A stretch of DNA of 35,075 nucleotides from Paraburkholderia oxyphila NBRC 105797 (GTDB lineage Bacteria > Pseudomonadota > Gammaproteobacteria > Burkholderiales > Burkholderiaceae). Within the stretch, counting starts at the first letter, position 1. Every line of letters starts with the position of its first letter. The stretch spans positions 1 to 35,075 of the forward strand of contig NZ_BAYD01000107.1 in the NCBI RefSeq assembly GCF_000685075.1, written 5' to 3'. The notes beneath the pieces are model-generated. The model was given only the letters and a program-made list of their open reading frames with translations, made no database searches and was not told the origin of the DNA. Of the stretch, positions 23,290 through 31,170 are shown in pieces. The position numbers and the translations under genes were made by a program.

Positions 23290-23731
23290 CGGGTTCACTC
23301 ACTGCGTTCAATGCCGACGGGCATGCTAGCCGCTACGTGCGCTTCGTGGCAGCCCGGCTTCACCACGAAGACGAACAGGCGCACTTCATGCTGTTCAAGC
23401 CGGGAAAAGCCTCTGCTCGAAGGTCGTCCCGTCTCATGACGGACTGCGGACATAGACAAAACGTTCGGCATGCGCCCTTTATTCCGCGGTGCCCGAAGAC
23501 GACGGGAGCGCACACCTTATCAGCAAGCACCCCAATATTCCGGTCTGGGCGAAGCGCTTCAAGCCGCCATGCCAACGGCCGTTTTATTTCGGGACCTGGC
23601 CGGCTCTCCGGCAGTCGCTGCGCCCCGGCCGCATGATCGCCGCTGCGTGTCGGTGGATTTTGACTAAGCTACTGTGGGTGGATGCAGTGAGTGAGCCCCG
23701 TTTTTAATTAAAAATGTATGGGAGAGTGCGC
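23290..23731. other. Gap before the dppA-like gene, with an AT palindrome
   Basis: No protein-like frame is convincing in this 442-bp stretch. Several short frames on both strands lack ribosome sites and family sequence, and no sigma factor remnant is recognisable. A perfect 14-bp palindrome TTTTTAATTAAAAA (23701-23714) ends 17 bp before the start codon at 23732. TTTGACTAAGC at about 23656 might contribute a -35 element (TTGACT) with a poor -10. The palindrome may be an operator or an AT-rich enhancer of translation. Confidence 0.4.
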
Positions 23732-25366
23732 ATGTCATCCTTCCGCTGGCTTTGTCCTGGTCGCCTCGCGTCGCTTGTGTTTGCTTTCGGGATTGCCGGA
23801 ACGATCTGGAGCGTGCCATCGTCTGCTGCCGTATTGCCGGACAAGACGCTCGTGTTCTGTTCGGAAGGCAGCCCGGCGGGCTTCGACTCGGCACAATACA
23901 CGACCGGCCTCGAATTCTCGGCTGCGTCGTACACCGTCTACAACCGCCTCGTCGAATTCGAGCATGGCGGCACAAAAGTCGAGCCGGGTCTTGCGGAATC
24001 GTGGGAGATTTCACCGGACGGCCTGACCTATACGTTTCACCTGCGCCACGGCGTCAAGTTCCATACGACGTCGTTCTTCAGGCCCACGCGCGACTTCAAT
24101 GCCGATGACGTTCTGCTGACCTTCAATCGCATGTTCGATCCGAACAATGCGTTTCGCAATGCATACCCGGTCCAGTTTCCGTATTTCAAGGACATGGGAC
24201 TCGACAAGAGCATCGCGAAGATCGAAGCGCTCGATCCCTACACCGTGCGCTTTACGATGAAGACGGTGAACGCGCCATTCCTCTCGGAACTGGCCATGCC
24301 ATTCGCGTCCATCCTCTCGGCCGAATATGTCGATCAGTTGATGAAAGCCGGCAAGGCGTCCGACATCAATCTCTACCCGGTTGGCACGGGTCCTTTCATC
24401 TTTGTCAGCTATACGAAGGACGCGACGATTCGCTTCGACGGCAATGCTGACTACTGGAAGCCGGGTGTCGTGCGGGTGAGCAAGCTGATCTTTTCGATCA
24501 CGCCGGACGCTGCCGTGCGCGAGCAAAAGCTCATGAAAGACGAGTGCCAGGTCATGACCTATCCGCGTCCACAAGCCATTGCCTCACTGGAGCGCGATCC
24601 ACAGATACAGGTGCTTCACCAGGTCGGCTTCAATCTTGGCTTGCTGGGGTACAACACGACGCACAAGCCGCTCGACAAGGTCGAGGTTCGACAGGCGCTC
24701 GATATGGCAATCAACAAGAAGGCCATTATCGCTTCGGTTTATGAGGGCGCAGGACAGTTGGCGACCAACCCGATGCCGCCCACTCAGTGGTCCTACAACA
24801 AAGGGCTCAAGGATGCGCCTTATGATCCGGGCAAGGCGAAGGAGATGCTCGCGAAGGCGGGATTTCCTAATGGCTTTGATCTCAGCTTGTGGGCCATGCC
24901 TGTGCAACGCCCTTACAACCCGAATGCGCGGCTGATGGCGGAGATGATCCAGGCCGATTGGGAAAAGATCGGCGTGCACGCCAAAATCGTCACCTACGAA
25001 TGGGGCGAATACATCAAGCGTGCGCATGCAGGCGAGCACGACGCGATACTGATCGGCTGGACCGGAGACAATGGCGATCCGGATAACTGGCTAGGCGTAC
25101 TGCTCGGCTGCGCGTCGGTGAACGGCAGCAACTTTTCCAAGTGGTGCTATCAGCCGTTCGAGGATCTGATCCAGAAAGCCCGTGCCACCACCGACGTGGC
25201 GGCTCGTACCGAAGACTATATGCAGGCGCAGGAGATCTTCAAGCAGCAGGTGCCATTTACGCCTATCGCGCATTCGACCGTTTATCAGCCGATGCGCAAG
25301 ACCGTCACGGGGTTCAAGATCGATCCGTTTGGTCCGACCCAGTTCTGGAATGTTGGGTTCAAATGA
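23732..25366 (+). CDS. DppA-like periplasmic peptide-binding protein
   Basis: A solute-binding protein (SBP family 5) for an ABC transporter, 544 residues. The signal peptide ends near VPSSAA-VLPDK, giving a mature start LVFCSEGSPAGFDSAQYTTG like E. coli DppA. Family markers include PGLAESWEISPDGLTYTFHLRHGVKFH, ADDVLLTFNRM, PVGTGPFIFVSY, VRQALDMAINKKAII and, near the end, DAILIGWTGDNGDPDNWL, which in DppA helps bind the dipeptide. ATG 23732 has GGGAGAG upstream; an ATG at 23714 has none. No permease or ATPase genes follow. Instead the gene overlaps by 4 bp a secreted gamma-glutamylcyclotransferase-like gene, so the ligand may be a gamma-glutamyl peptide such as glutathione. Confidence 0.92.
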   Translation: MSSFRWLCPGRLASLVFAFGIAGTIWSVPSSAAVLPDKTLVFCSEGSPAGFDSAQYTTGLEFSAASYTVYNRLVEFEHGGTKVEPGLAESWEISPDGLTYTFHLRHGVKFHTTSFFRPTRDFNADDVLLTFNRMFDPNNAFRNAYPVQFPYFKDMGLDKSIAKIEALDPYTVRFTMKTVNAPFLSELAMPFASILSAEYVDQLMKAGKASDINLYPVGTGPFIFVSYTKDATIRFDGNADYWKPGVVRVSKLIFSITPDAAVREQKLMKDECQVMTYPRPQAIASLERDPQIQVLHQVGFNLGLLGYNTTHKPLDKVEVRQALDMAINKKAIIASVYEGAGQLATNPMPPTQWSYNKGLKDAPYDPGKAKEMLAKAGFPNGFDLSLWAMPVQRPYNPNARLMAEMIQADWEKIGVHAKIVTYEWGEYIKRAHAGEHDAILIGWTGDNGDPDNWLGVLLGCASVNGSNFSKWCYQPFEDLIQKARATTDVAARTEDYMQAQEIFKQQVPFTPIAHSTVYQPMRKTVTGFKIDPFGPTQFWNVGFK

Positions 25367-26193
25367 CACGTGGGCTACATACATGGGTGAGCGCCCGCCT
25401 TCGCGCATGCGTTGTGGCGCTGGCGCTCGCTGGTTCGGCGGCGTACGCGCAGACCACCGACTTCTGGGGAGCGCGTCTTCCCAATCAGCCCACGCAGTTC
25501 ATCTTCGGCTACGGCTCGCTCATCAACACGCGCTCGCGTGACGCCACGGTGGGCAAGACGGTTGCGGCGATTCCGGTGCGCGTCTCGGCGGCGTTCGGCT
25601 ATGTGCGCAGCTGGAACGAGCGCGCGCCCTCGGAGTTCACGGCACTCGGCCTGCGGCGTCCGCTCAAGGGCGAGGCGCCGATGACGATCAACGGCGTGAT
25701 CTATCCCGTTGCCGGCAACGACATGTCCGCGTTCGACGAGCGCGAGAAGGGCTACGTGCGCGTCGAGGTGCCGCGCGCGCTCATCGAGGCCGTGTCATGG
25801 CAAGCGCTGCCGGCGCAGGGGACTGTCTGGGTCTACGTGCCGAAGGCCGAAGGCGAAGCGCCGGGCGAGGGGCTGCCGGGGCCGGACGCGAAGTTTCCGC
25901 TCGTCGAGTCGTATATCGACGTCGTCATTGAAGGCGGGCTCGAGTACGGGCCGGAATTCGCGCGCGAGATCATCGAGACGACCCGCGACTGGAGTCCCTA
26001 CTGGCTCAACGACCGCACGCTCGCACGCCGGCCATGGATACACGATAAACAGGCCGAGAAGGTCGATGCGCTGCTCGAGACATCGGCGCCGTGCTTCGCG
26101 CAGCGGGCCTTCTCCGAGGACTATGCCGCAGAGAGCGCCGCGATCGCCAAAAGCAAAGGTGACGTGTGCGTCCGGGAGGCGCACGCTCGCTAG
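25363..26193 (+). CDS. Secreted gamma-glutamylcyclotransferase-like protein
   Basis: A 276-residue protein with a signal peptide (about 1-29, cleavage at AYA-QT) and a gamma-glutamylcyclotransferase/AIG2-like fold. The nucleotide-like loop motif FIFGYGSLI (47-55) binds the gamma-glutamyl substrate, and the acidic segment DEREKGYVRVEV (125-136) carries the probable catalytic glutamate (E128). Enzymes of this fold split gamma-glutamyl amino acids or glutathione to 5-oxoproline. They are usually cytosolic, so an exported form is notable. ATG 25363 overlaps the dppA-like stop as ATGA, so translation is coupled. Together the two suggest periplasmic processing and uptake of gamma-glutamyl peptides; this is inference. 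Confidence 0.82.
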   Translation: MTRGLHTWVSARLRACVVALALAGSAAYAQTTDFWGARLPNQPTQFIFGYGSLINTRSRDATVGKTVAAIPVRVSAAFGYVRSWNERAPSEFTALGLRRPLKGEAPMTINGVIYPVAGNDMSAFDEREKGYVRVEVPRALIEAVSWQALPAQGTVWVYVPKAEGEAPGEGLPGPDAKFPLVESYIDVVIEGGLEYGPEFAREIIETTRDWSPYWLNDRTLARRPWIHDKQAEKVDALLETSAPCFAQRAFSEDYAAESAAIAKSKGDVCVREAHAR

Positions 26194-26268
26194 AGCGCGC
26201 GCTTTCAACTACAGGCATCCAGGTTGCGCTGGACACCAGAGTCCAAAGTTAGCGCGGGCCGTCAGCCA

Positions 26269-27198
26269 CTACTGCTGAGTGAGCATCAGGTTCAGGTTCT
26301 GAACCGCGGCGCCGGATGCGCCTTTGCCAAGATTGTCGAACACCGCGGAAAGCAGGACGTGCCCGTGTTCCATGTTGGGAAATACACTCAAGCGCATGTC
26401 GTTCGTCCCATTCAGCGCTTGCGGATCCAGATGCTTCAAGGCGCGCGATTCGTCCAGCGGCAACACACTGACGTGTGCCGCCCCGGCATAGTGGCGTGCG
26501 AGGCATGCGTGCAGCGTGGCGCCATCCACGCCGGGTGCCAGCAGCCGCAAATCCAGCGGCACCGTCAACACGATGCCCTGGCGGAACGCACCATACGCAG
26601 GCACGAAGAGGGGACGCTGCGCGAGCCCGGCGTGCTGCTGGATTTCCGGGGGGTGCTTGTGCGCGAGTTCCAGCCCATAGACCTGGTAGGCCGGCGCGTT
26701 GGAGGCACCCGGCCCCTCATGTTCCTCCACGCCGGCACGCCCGCGCCCGGAATAGCCGGACACGGCATGAATGCTGACAGGGTAGGTGTCCGGTATCAGC
26801 CCAGCCTGCAACAGGGGACGCAGCAAGCCAATTGCACCAGTCGGATAGCAACCGGGATTGGTGACCCGACGTGCGTTCGCAATGCGCTCGGCCTGTCCCG
26901 GCGTCATTTCCGCGAAGCCGTATGTCCAGTCCGGCTGGGTGCGGTGGGCGGAGCTTGCGTCGATGACGCGGACCGCAGGATTGACAATGGCGCCCACGGC
27001 CTCGCGCGCGGCAGCGTCGGGCAAACAGAGGATCGCGATGTCGCAGGCGTTGATGGCCTCGGCGCGGCGCTGCGGATCCTTGCGTTCCGCCGGGGCAAGC
27101 GTGAACAGTCTGAGGTCGGTCCGGTTGCGCAGCCGTTCGTGGATTTGCAACCCGGTGGTGCCTTGGTCGCCGTCGATGAAAACAACGGGAGAGCTCAT
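26269..27198 (-). CDS. argC: N-acetyl-gamma-glutamyl-phosphate reductase, type 2
   Basis: An NADPH-dependent arginine biosynthesis enzyme that reduces N-acetylglutamyl phosphate to the semialdehyde. At 309 residues it belongs to the short (type 2) ArgC group. The Rossmann start is VVFIDGDQGTTGLQIHERL, the catalytic cysteine is C117 in NPGCYPTGAIG, and AVSGYSGRGRAG and FVPAYGAFRQGI are family blocks. ATG 27198 has GGAG upstream; a longer frame from 27288 lacks family sequence. It is not in an arg operon but stands divergent from a LysR regulator, so it may be a second, regulated argC copy serving a specialised pathway. That would fit the ornithine/arginine theme of the left end. Confidence 0.92.
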   Translation of the reverse strand: MSSPVVFIDGDQGTTGLQIHERLRNRTDLRLFTLAPAERKDPQRRAEAINACDIAILCLPDAAAREAVGAIVNPAVRVIDASSAHRTQPDWTYGFAEMTPGQAERIANARRVTNPGCYPTGAIGLLRPLLQAGLIPDTYPVSIHAVSGYSGRGRAGVEEHEGPGASNAPAYQVYGLELAHKHPPEIQQHAGLAQRPLFVPAYGAFRQGIVLTVPLDLRLLAPGVDGATLHACLARHYAGAAHVSVLPLDESRALKHLDPQALNGTNDMRLSVFPNMEHGHVLLSAVFDNLGKGASGAAVQNLNLMLTQQ

Positions 27199-27297
27199 GC
27201 GTGAATACTCCGCGGATGATGGGCCGTAACAGGAAGAACGAGCCCCTATGTTCCATGGGCGGCTAGAATAGGGAAAGTTGAATTTCATAACGTGAAC

Positions 27298-27314
27298 ATT
27301 CAGTTTTTCTGAAT
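27298..27314. promoter_or_regulatory. LysR-type operator between argC and the regulator
   Basis: ATTCAG-TTTTT-CTGAAT is a perfect 6+6 inverted repeat and contains the T-N11-A pattern of LysR-family boxes. It ends 12 bp before the LysR start codon and lies 100 bp upstream of argC. This position suits negative autoregulation together with control of argC. Confidence 0.6.
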
Positions 27315-27326
27315 CTGGACGCCGAC

Positions 27327-28211
27327 ATGCGAGAGATCAGCCTGGACCGCTTGCGCACGCTGGTCGCGATTGCCGACCGCGGCTCATTTGCCGAGGCGGC
27401 GCGTGCATTGCACCTGGCGCCGCCAACGGTCAGCCTCCATATTGCCGAGCTCGAAGACCGCATTGGGGCGCCGCTGCTGTCACGCAAGCGCGGACATGTC
27501 AGGCCGTCGGCAATCGGCGAGGTGCTGGTGGAGCGCGCACGCCGGTTGCTGGCCGATGCGGAGCAGGCGCTGGACGATATCGAACGCCAGGTGCAGGGGC
27601 TCGAAGGGCGCGCGCGGCTCGGTGCTTCGACGGGCGCGATCGCGCACCTGTTGCCGCAAGCGCTCGAGGTGCTGCGCCAGCACCATCCCGGTATCGACAT
27701 TCAGATTGCAGTGCTCACTTCACATGAGACGCTGTCCCGGCTGGCGGATGGAACACTCGATGTCGGGCTGGTCGCGCTGCCTCAGCCCCCGGTGGCCGGA
27801 CTCGTGATCAAACCCTGGCGCCGCGACCCCGTGATGGCCTTTGTGCCGGCGCATTGGCGGTGCCCGGCGCGCGTCACGCCTGAATGGCTCGCCGCGCAAC
27901 CGCTCATTCTCAATGACGCGACCACGCGGCTCTCGCGTTTGACCGCGGAGTGGTTCGCAGCCGCGGGCCACCATCCCGTGCCGCGCATTCAGCTCAACTA
28001 CAACGACGCGATCAAGAGTCTGGTCGCTGCCGGTTACGGCGCGGCGCTGTTGCCCCATGAGGCCACCACGCCATTGCCCGACAAGCGCATTGTCATGCGA
28101 GCGCTGCGCCCGGCGTTGTGGCGTCGGCTCGGCATTGCACATCGTGCGGGGTATGTCGAGCGTTCCACGCAACACGTGCTGGATGTGTTGTGGGGGCTGC
28201 GTTTGGCGTAG
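27327..28211 (+). CDS. LysR family transcriptional regulator (divergent from argC)
   Basis: A 294-residue LysR-type regulator. The N-terminal winged helix-turn-helix (about 5-63) has LDRLRTLVAIADRGSFAEAARALHLAPPTVSLHIAELE. A linker helix and a type 2 periplasmic-binding-like effector domain follow, with GRARLGASTGAIAHLLPQAL and AAGYGAALLPHE. The ATG at 27327 fits the family start. It is divergently arranged with argC, 128 bp apart, the classical layout for regulator and target. The effector is likely an amino acid or arginine-pathway intermediate, by context only. Confidence 0.93.
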   Translation: MREISLDRLRTLVAIADRGSFAEAARALHLAPPTVSLHIAELEDRIGAPLLSRKRGHVRPSAIGEVLVERARRLLADAEQALDDIERQVQGLEGRARLGASTGAIAHLLPQALEVLRQHHPGIDIQIAVLTSHETLSRLADGTLDVGLVALPQPPVAGLVIKPWRRDPVMAFVPAHWRCPARVTPEWLAAQPLILNDATTRLSRLTAEWFAAAGHHPVPRIQLNYNDAIKSLVAAGYGAALLPHEATTPLPDKRIVMRALRPALWRRLGIAHRAGYVERSTQHVLDVLWGLRLA

Positions 28212-28308
28212 GGAGTGCGGGTTGCCGATAAGTCTTCTCGACCCGTTTCGGCCACAGTTCTATCGGCAAACGTCGAGGTCCGAAACTGGCCCGTTCCTCC
28301 GGCAGCGT

Positions 28309-28557
28309 TCAGCGTTGCCCTGGCGCCGTGCCGCTCACATCGAATAGCCGCAGCAATTCGTCAAGACCGCGCACTTCCCAGTCCGCGTAACGGTTCATCA
28401 GGCTGCGCAGCCACGTGTATTCGAGCTGCTTCTGTCTCCACAGGTTGCTGATTTCACGCCCGCGTCCCGGGAAATGCTCGTCGCACCGGGCGACAACCGA
28501 ATGCACGTCGAACAGCGTGCCGTAGAGATCGAACGCAATCGCCTTGATGTGATCCAT
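28309..28557 (-). pseudogene. Haloacid dehalogenase (type II) with a large internal deletion
   Basis: This 82-codon frame begins with a perfect L-2-haloacid dehalogenase N-terminus: the nucleophile motif AFDLYGTLFDVHSV (D10) and the ISNLWRQKQLEYTWLRSLMNRY helix pair. After MNRY it jumps to DWEVRGLDELLRLFD, which looks like the extreme C-terminus of the same family (around 230 residues in full). About 150 codons, including HAD motifs II-IV, are missing, while the frame and the AGGAGG ribosome site remain intact. It is therefore a decayed gene that could still make a short peptide. It is convergent with the LysR gene. The junction assignment is by eye. Confidence 0.75.
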
Positions 28558-28883
28558 ATAGGCCTCCTGAGTGAAAATCAGCAGCGCAGCCGGTTTGCTG
28601 CCGCTGCCGCCATCGTGTCAGCCGTGCTCCCGCTCCTTGAGCCGATTCTGGTCAGCCGCCACCTTGGTAAGGATGTCCGCACGGTAACTATTAAAAGCAC
28701 ATTTAATAAGTACGTAAACCATAAGTAACCGTCAAAATAAAACCATAGAGATTACGATATGGACCCCCGCCGGATCTGCCTGGCTTCGGAGCACCGGACA
28801 GGCCAACACGGGATTTCGCGCTGGAAACACACGGCGCGTTGTCAGCATCGTCCGCAGTGCCATCAAACATCAGGAGAATCGTC
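28558..28883. promoter_or_regulatory. Upstream region of the quinone oxidoreductase gene
   Basis: No gene is seen in this 326-bp gap. An AT-rich patch (about 28681-28750) stands out. ACGGTAACT (28681-28689) and AGTAACCGT (28724-28732) form a 9-bp inverted repeat with one mismatch around a core containing GTACGTAAACC. This is a plausible operator for a redox or electrophile-responsive repressor controlling the downstream oxidoreductase. No such regulator gene is adjacent. Confidence 0.4.
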
Positions 28884-29855
28884 ATGCGTGCAATCGTGCT
28901 CGAAAAGTTCGGCGGCCTCGATAGCCTCGTCTATACGGAACTGCCGGAACCCGAGCCACTGGAAGGTCATGTGGTCATCGAAATCAAGGCGTTTGGCCTC
29001 AACCATGCTGAGTTGCACATGCGGCGCGGCGAGTGGGCCGAAGCCGCGAAGGTCAGCGGCATCGAATGCGTGGGCGTGGTGAAGGCGTGTCCTGGCGGCG
29101 AATTCCCCGTGGGCGCAAATGTCGTTGCGTTGATGGGTGGCCTCGGACGGACCATCAACGGCAGCTATGCGCAATACACACGTGCCCCCGTGGCGAACGT
29201 GGCGCTGATCGAGTCCGACTTGCCGTGGGCCGATATCGCGGCGATTCCGGAAACCTATGCGACCGCGTGGACGTGCCTGTTTCGCAATCTCGCGATCGAA
29301 AAAGGGCAAACGCTGGTGATCCGCGGCGCGACGTCGTCGTTCGGGCAGGCGTCAGTCAACCTCGCTGTGAACGCCGGCGCAAAGGTCATCGCGACGACAC
29401 GCAGTCCGGCGCGCTTTGCGATGCTTGAAGGTCTCGGCGCCTCGCGCGCCGAGATCGAAGGCCCCGATCTCTCGAAGCGCATCGCCGAAGCAAAGCGCAT
29501 CGATGCGGTGTTGGACCTCGTCGGCAATAGCACGATTCTCGACTCGCTTGCCATGCTGCGGCGCGGCGGCCGGGCTTGCCTTGCGGGCTGGCTCGGCGGC
29601 CTCGCGCCGATAGCCGATTTCAACCCGCTGGCGCAAATGCCGAGCGGCGTTGACCTGACGTTCTTCGCCAGCTTCGTGTTTGGCACGCCCGGTTTTCCGC
29701 TTTCCGACGTGCCGCTTCAAAAGATCGCCGAAGACGTTGCCGCTGGCCGTCTCAAGGCAAAGCCGTCCCGTGTGTTCCGTTTCGATGAAATCCGCGAAGC
29801 GCATCGCGTGATGGAAGCCAACGAAGCTGGCGGAAAGATGGTCGTCGTACTCTGA
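28884..29855 (+). CDS. Medium-chain NADPH:quinone oxidoreductase-like protein
   Basis: A 323-residue zinc-independent medium-chain dehydrogenase/reductase. The GroES-like N-terminal domain starts MRAIVLEKFGGLDSLVYTELPEPEP and contains FGLNHAELHMRRGEW. The Rossmann domain has the NADPH motif VIRGATSSFGQASVNLAVNAGAKVIATTRS (about 147-176). The C-terminal block has GRLKAKPSRVFRFDEIREAHRVME, typical of quinone oxidoreductases. Structural and catalytic zinc cysteines are missing. ATG 28884 has AGGAG upstream. Probable role: two-electron reduction of quinones or enones. It is convergent with the hydrolase fusion gene, 38 bp away. Confidence 0.9.
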   Translation: MRAIVLEKFGGLDSLVYTELPEPEPLEGHVVIEIKAFGLNHAELHMRRGEWAEAAKVSGIECVGVVKACPGGEFPVGANVVALMGGLGRTINGSYAQYTRAPVANVALIESDLPWADIAAIPETYATAWTCLFRNLAIEKGQTLVIRGATSSFGQASVNLAVNAGAKVIATTRSPARFAMLEGLGASRAEIEGPDLSKRIAEAKRIDAVLDLVGNSTILDSLAMLRRGGRACLAGWLGGLAPIADFNPLAQMPSGVDLTFFASFVFGTPGFPLSDVPLQKIAEDVAAGRLKAKPSRVFRFDEIREAHRVMEANEAGGKMVVVL

Positions 29856-29893
29856 CCGATCTATGAGGGGCAGGGTGCCGTGGCTGCCAGCGT

Positions 29894-31057
29894 TCAGTTC
29901 AGCCCAAGCGGATTCGAGATGCGCAGCCGCCACGCACCATCGCGGCCCTTTTCCATGACCTGCGTGGCGGTCCCGCATTGTTCGTCTTGCTGGCCGTCCG
30001 GTAGCGTCACGGTCAGGGTCCAGTCGAGCAGGACCAGCGCCAGGTTGCCGCTCGTCAGCACACGACGCACGGTATTGCGGATTTGCGGGCGCAGCGTCAG
30101 CAGTTGCGCCAGGGCGCTGCGCAATTCGGCCGGCCGTTGCTCCAACACCTGGCCGTCGGTCATCCGCATCGTGGCCTGATTGCTGAAGAGACCGAGCAAT
30201 GCGTCGAGATCGCCGGCGTTCAGCACGGCGTCGAAAGCCACCGGAACCCGCTCGGGCGTGCTGCACACGACGGACTTGTCCTCGAGCGCAGCGGCGAATC
30301 TCCCAATGATCCGCGCCACCTCCGCCGGTGCTTCGAGCGGCGACAGGTGTCCAACGCCGGGCAGGATATGCATGGCCGCGTGCGGAATGCGGGGCAGCAA
30401 CTCGGCCTCCAGCGTGGCGACGCGATCCACCTGGTCAAGCTCGCCGGAGATGACGATGGTGGGCGCAGCGATCGACGCGGCCGCCGCGGTGATGTCTTCG
30501 CGCATGGCCACGTTTGGCCACGCCGCCTTGGCCTGGGGCGCCGCTCTCAGGCTGTCCTCGATGATTTGCTCGCGGCAGGCGGCGTCAAGCGGTTTTGCAG
30601 TGAGGACATGGTCGATGACGAATTCGACCGCCTCTCGCGATTGATACGCGCCGTTCAATGTCGCGCGTTGCTCGTCGGAAAGCAGCATCGGCGATGGGGG
30701 GGACGGCGCAACCAGCACAAGGCCTTCGAGCCCGCTCGGCCGCCGCGAGGCGATCAGTTGCGCGACCTTGCCGCCCATCGAATGACCGACGAGCACATAG
30801 CGTTGAAGACCTAGCGCCGCGATGACACCCTCGGCGTCGGCAGCGAGGTCGGCGATACGATAGCCGTCGGCGGGCGCTTCGGATTCGCCCCAGCCGCGAT
30901 GATCGGGGGCGACGATCCGATAACGTTCGGATAACTGATTGGCTACTGCATCCCACGTGCGCGACGAGCCGCCGTAATAGTGCAAGAACACCAGCGCCAG
31001 TTCTCCGGTGCCGCGCTGCGTTACGTGGATCCGCGTGCCATTCGTTTCGATGTCCAT
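29894..31057 (-). CDS. Alpha/beta hydrolase fused to a SnoaL-like domain
   Basis: A 387-residue two-domain protein. Residues about 1-262 are an alpha/beta hydrolase with the nucleophile elbow GHSMGG (S93), D208 in ISGELDQVD, H237 in GVGHLSPLE and the DHRGWGESE loop. Residues about 270-387 form an NTF2/SnoaL-like cone domain (VAFDAVLNAGDLDALLGLFSNQATMRM and LVLLDWTLTVTLPDG). SnoaL domains bind or isomerise small hydrophobic molecules, so the fusion may hydrolyse and then handle a lactone or ester. ATG 31057 has GGAG at proper spacing; an ATG or longer frame at 31075 overlaps that site. It is divergent from a LysR regulator, its likely controller. Confidence 0.88.
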   Translation of the reverse strand: MDIETNGTRIHVTQRGTGELALVFLHYYGGSSRTWDAVANQLSERYRIVAPDHRGWGESEAPADGYRIADLAADAEGVIAALGLQRYVLVGHSMGGKVAQLIASRRPSGLEGLVLVAPSPPSPMLLSDEQRATLNGAYQSREAVEFVIDHVLTAKPLDAACREQIIEDSLRAAPQAKAAWPNVAMREDITAAAASIAAPTIVISGELDQVDRVATLEAELLPRIPHAAMHILPGVGHLSPLEAPAEVARIIGRFAAALEDKSVVCSTPERVPVAFDAVLNAGDLDALLGLFSNQATMRMTDGQVLEQRPAELRSALAQLLTLRPQIRNTVRRVLTSGNLALVLLDWTLTVTLPDGQQDEQCGTATQVMEKGRDGAWRLRISNPLGLN

Positions 31058-31080
31058 CGGGTTGCTCCGATTCATTGTGA

Positions 31081-31128
31081 AGTCAGGCCATGGTAGATCC
31101 GGATACGGTGTTTGATAATTGCCTGACT
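31081..31128. promoter_or_regulatory. Inverted repeat between hydrolase fusion and LysR gene
   Basis: AGTCAGGC (31081-31088) and GCCTGACT (31121-31128) are a perfect 8-bp inverted repeat, 32 bp apart, centred in the 113-bp divergent intergenic region. Two half-sites about four helical turns apart centre-to-centre suit a LysR tetramer. Confidence 0.45.
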
Positions 31129-31170
31129 GGTGGCGACAGTCGATAATGCAGTGATCGAATCGGAGGGGCC

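Noticed and set aside
23295..23575. A decayed ECF sigma factor gene upstream of the anti-sigma-like gene
   Set aside because: Translations of both strands here show no sigma region 2 or region 4 sequence.
25141..25362. A longer N-terminus for the gamma-glutamylcyclotransferase-like protein
   Set aside because: It overlaps the dppA-like gene and would bury the signal peptide that begins at 25363.
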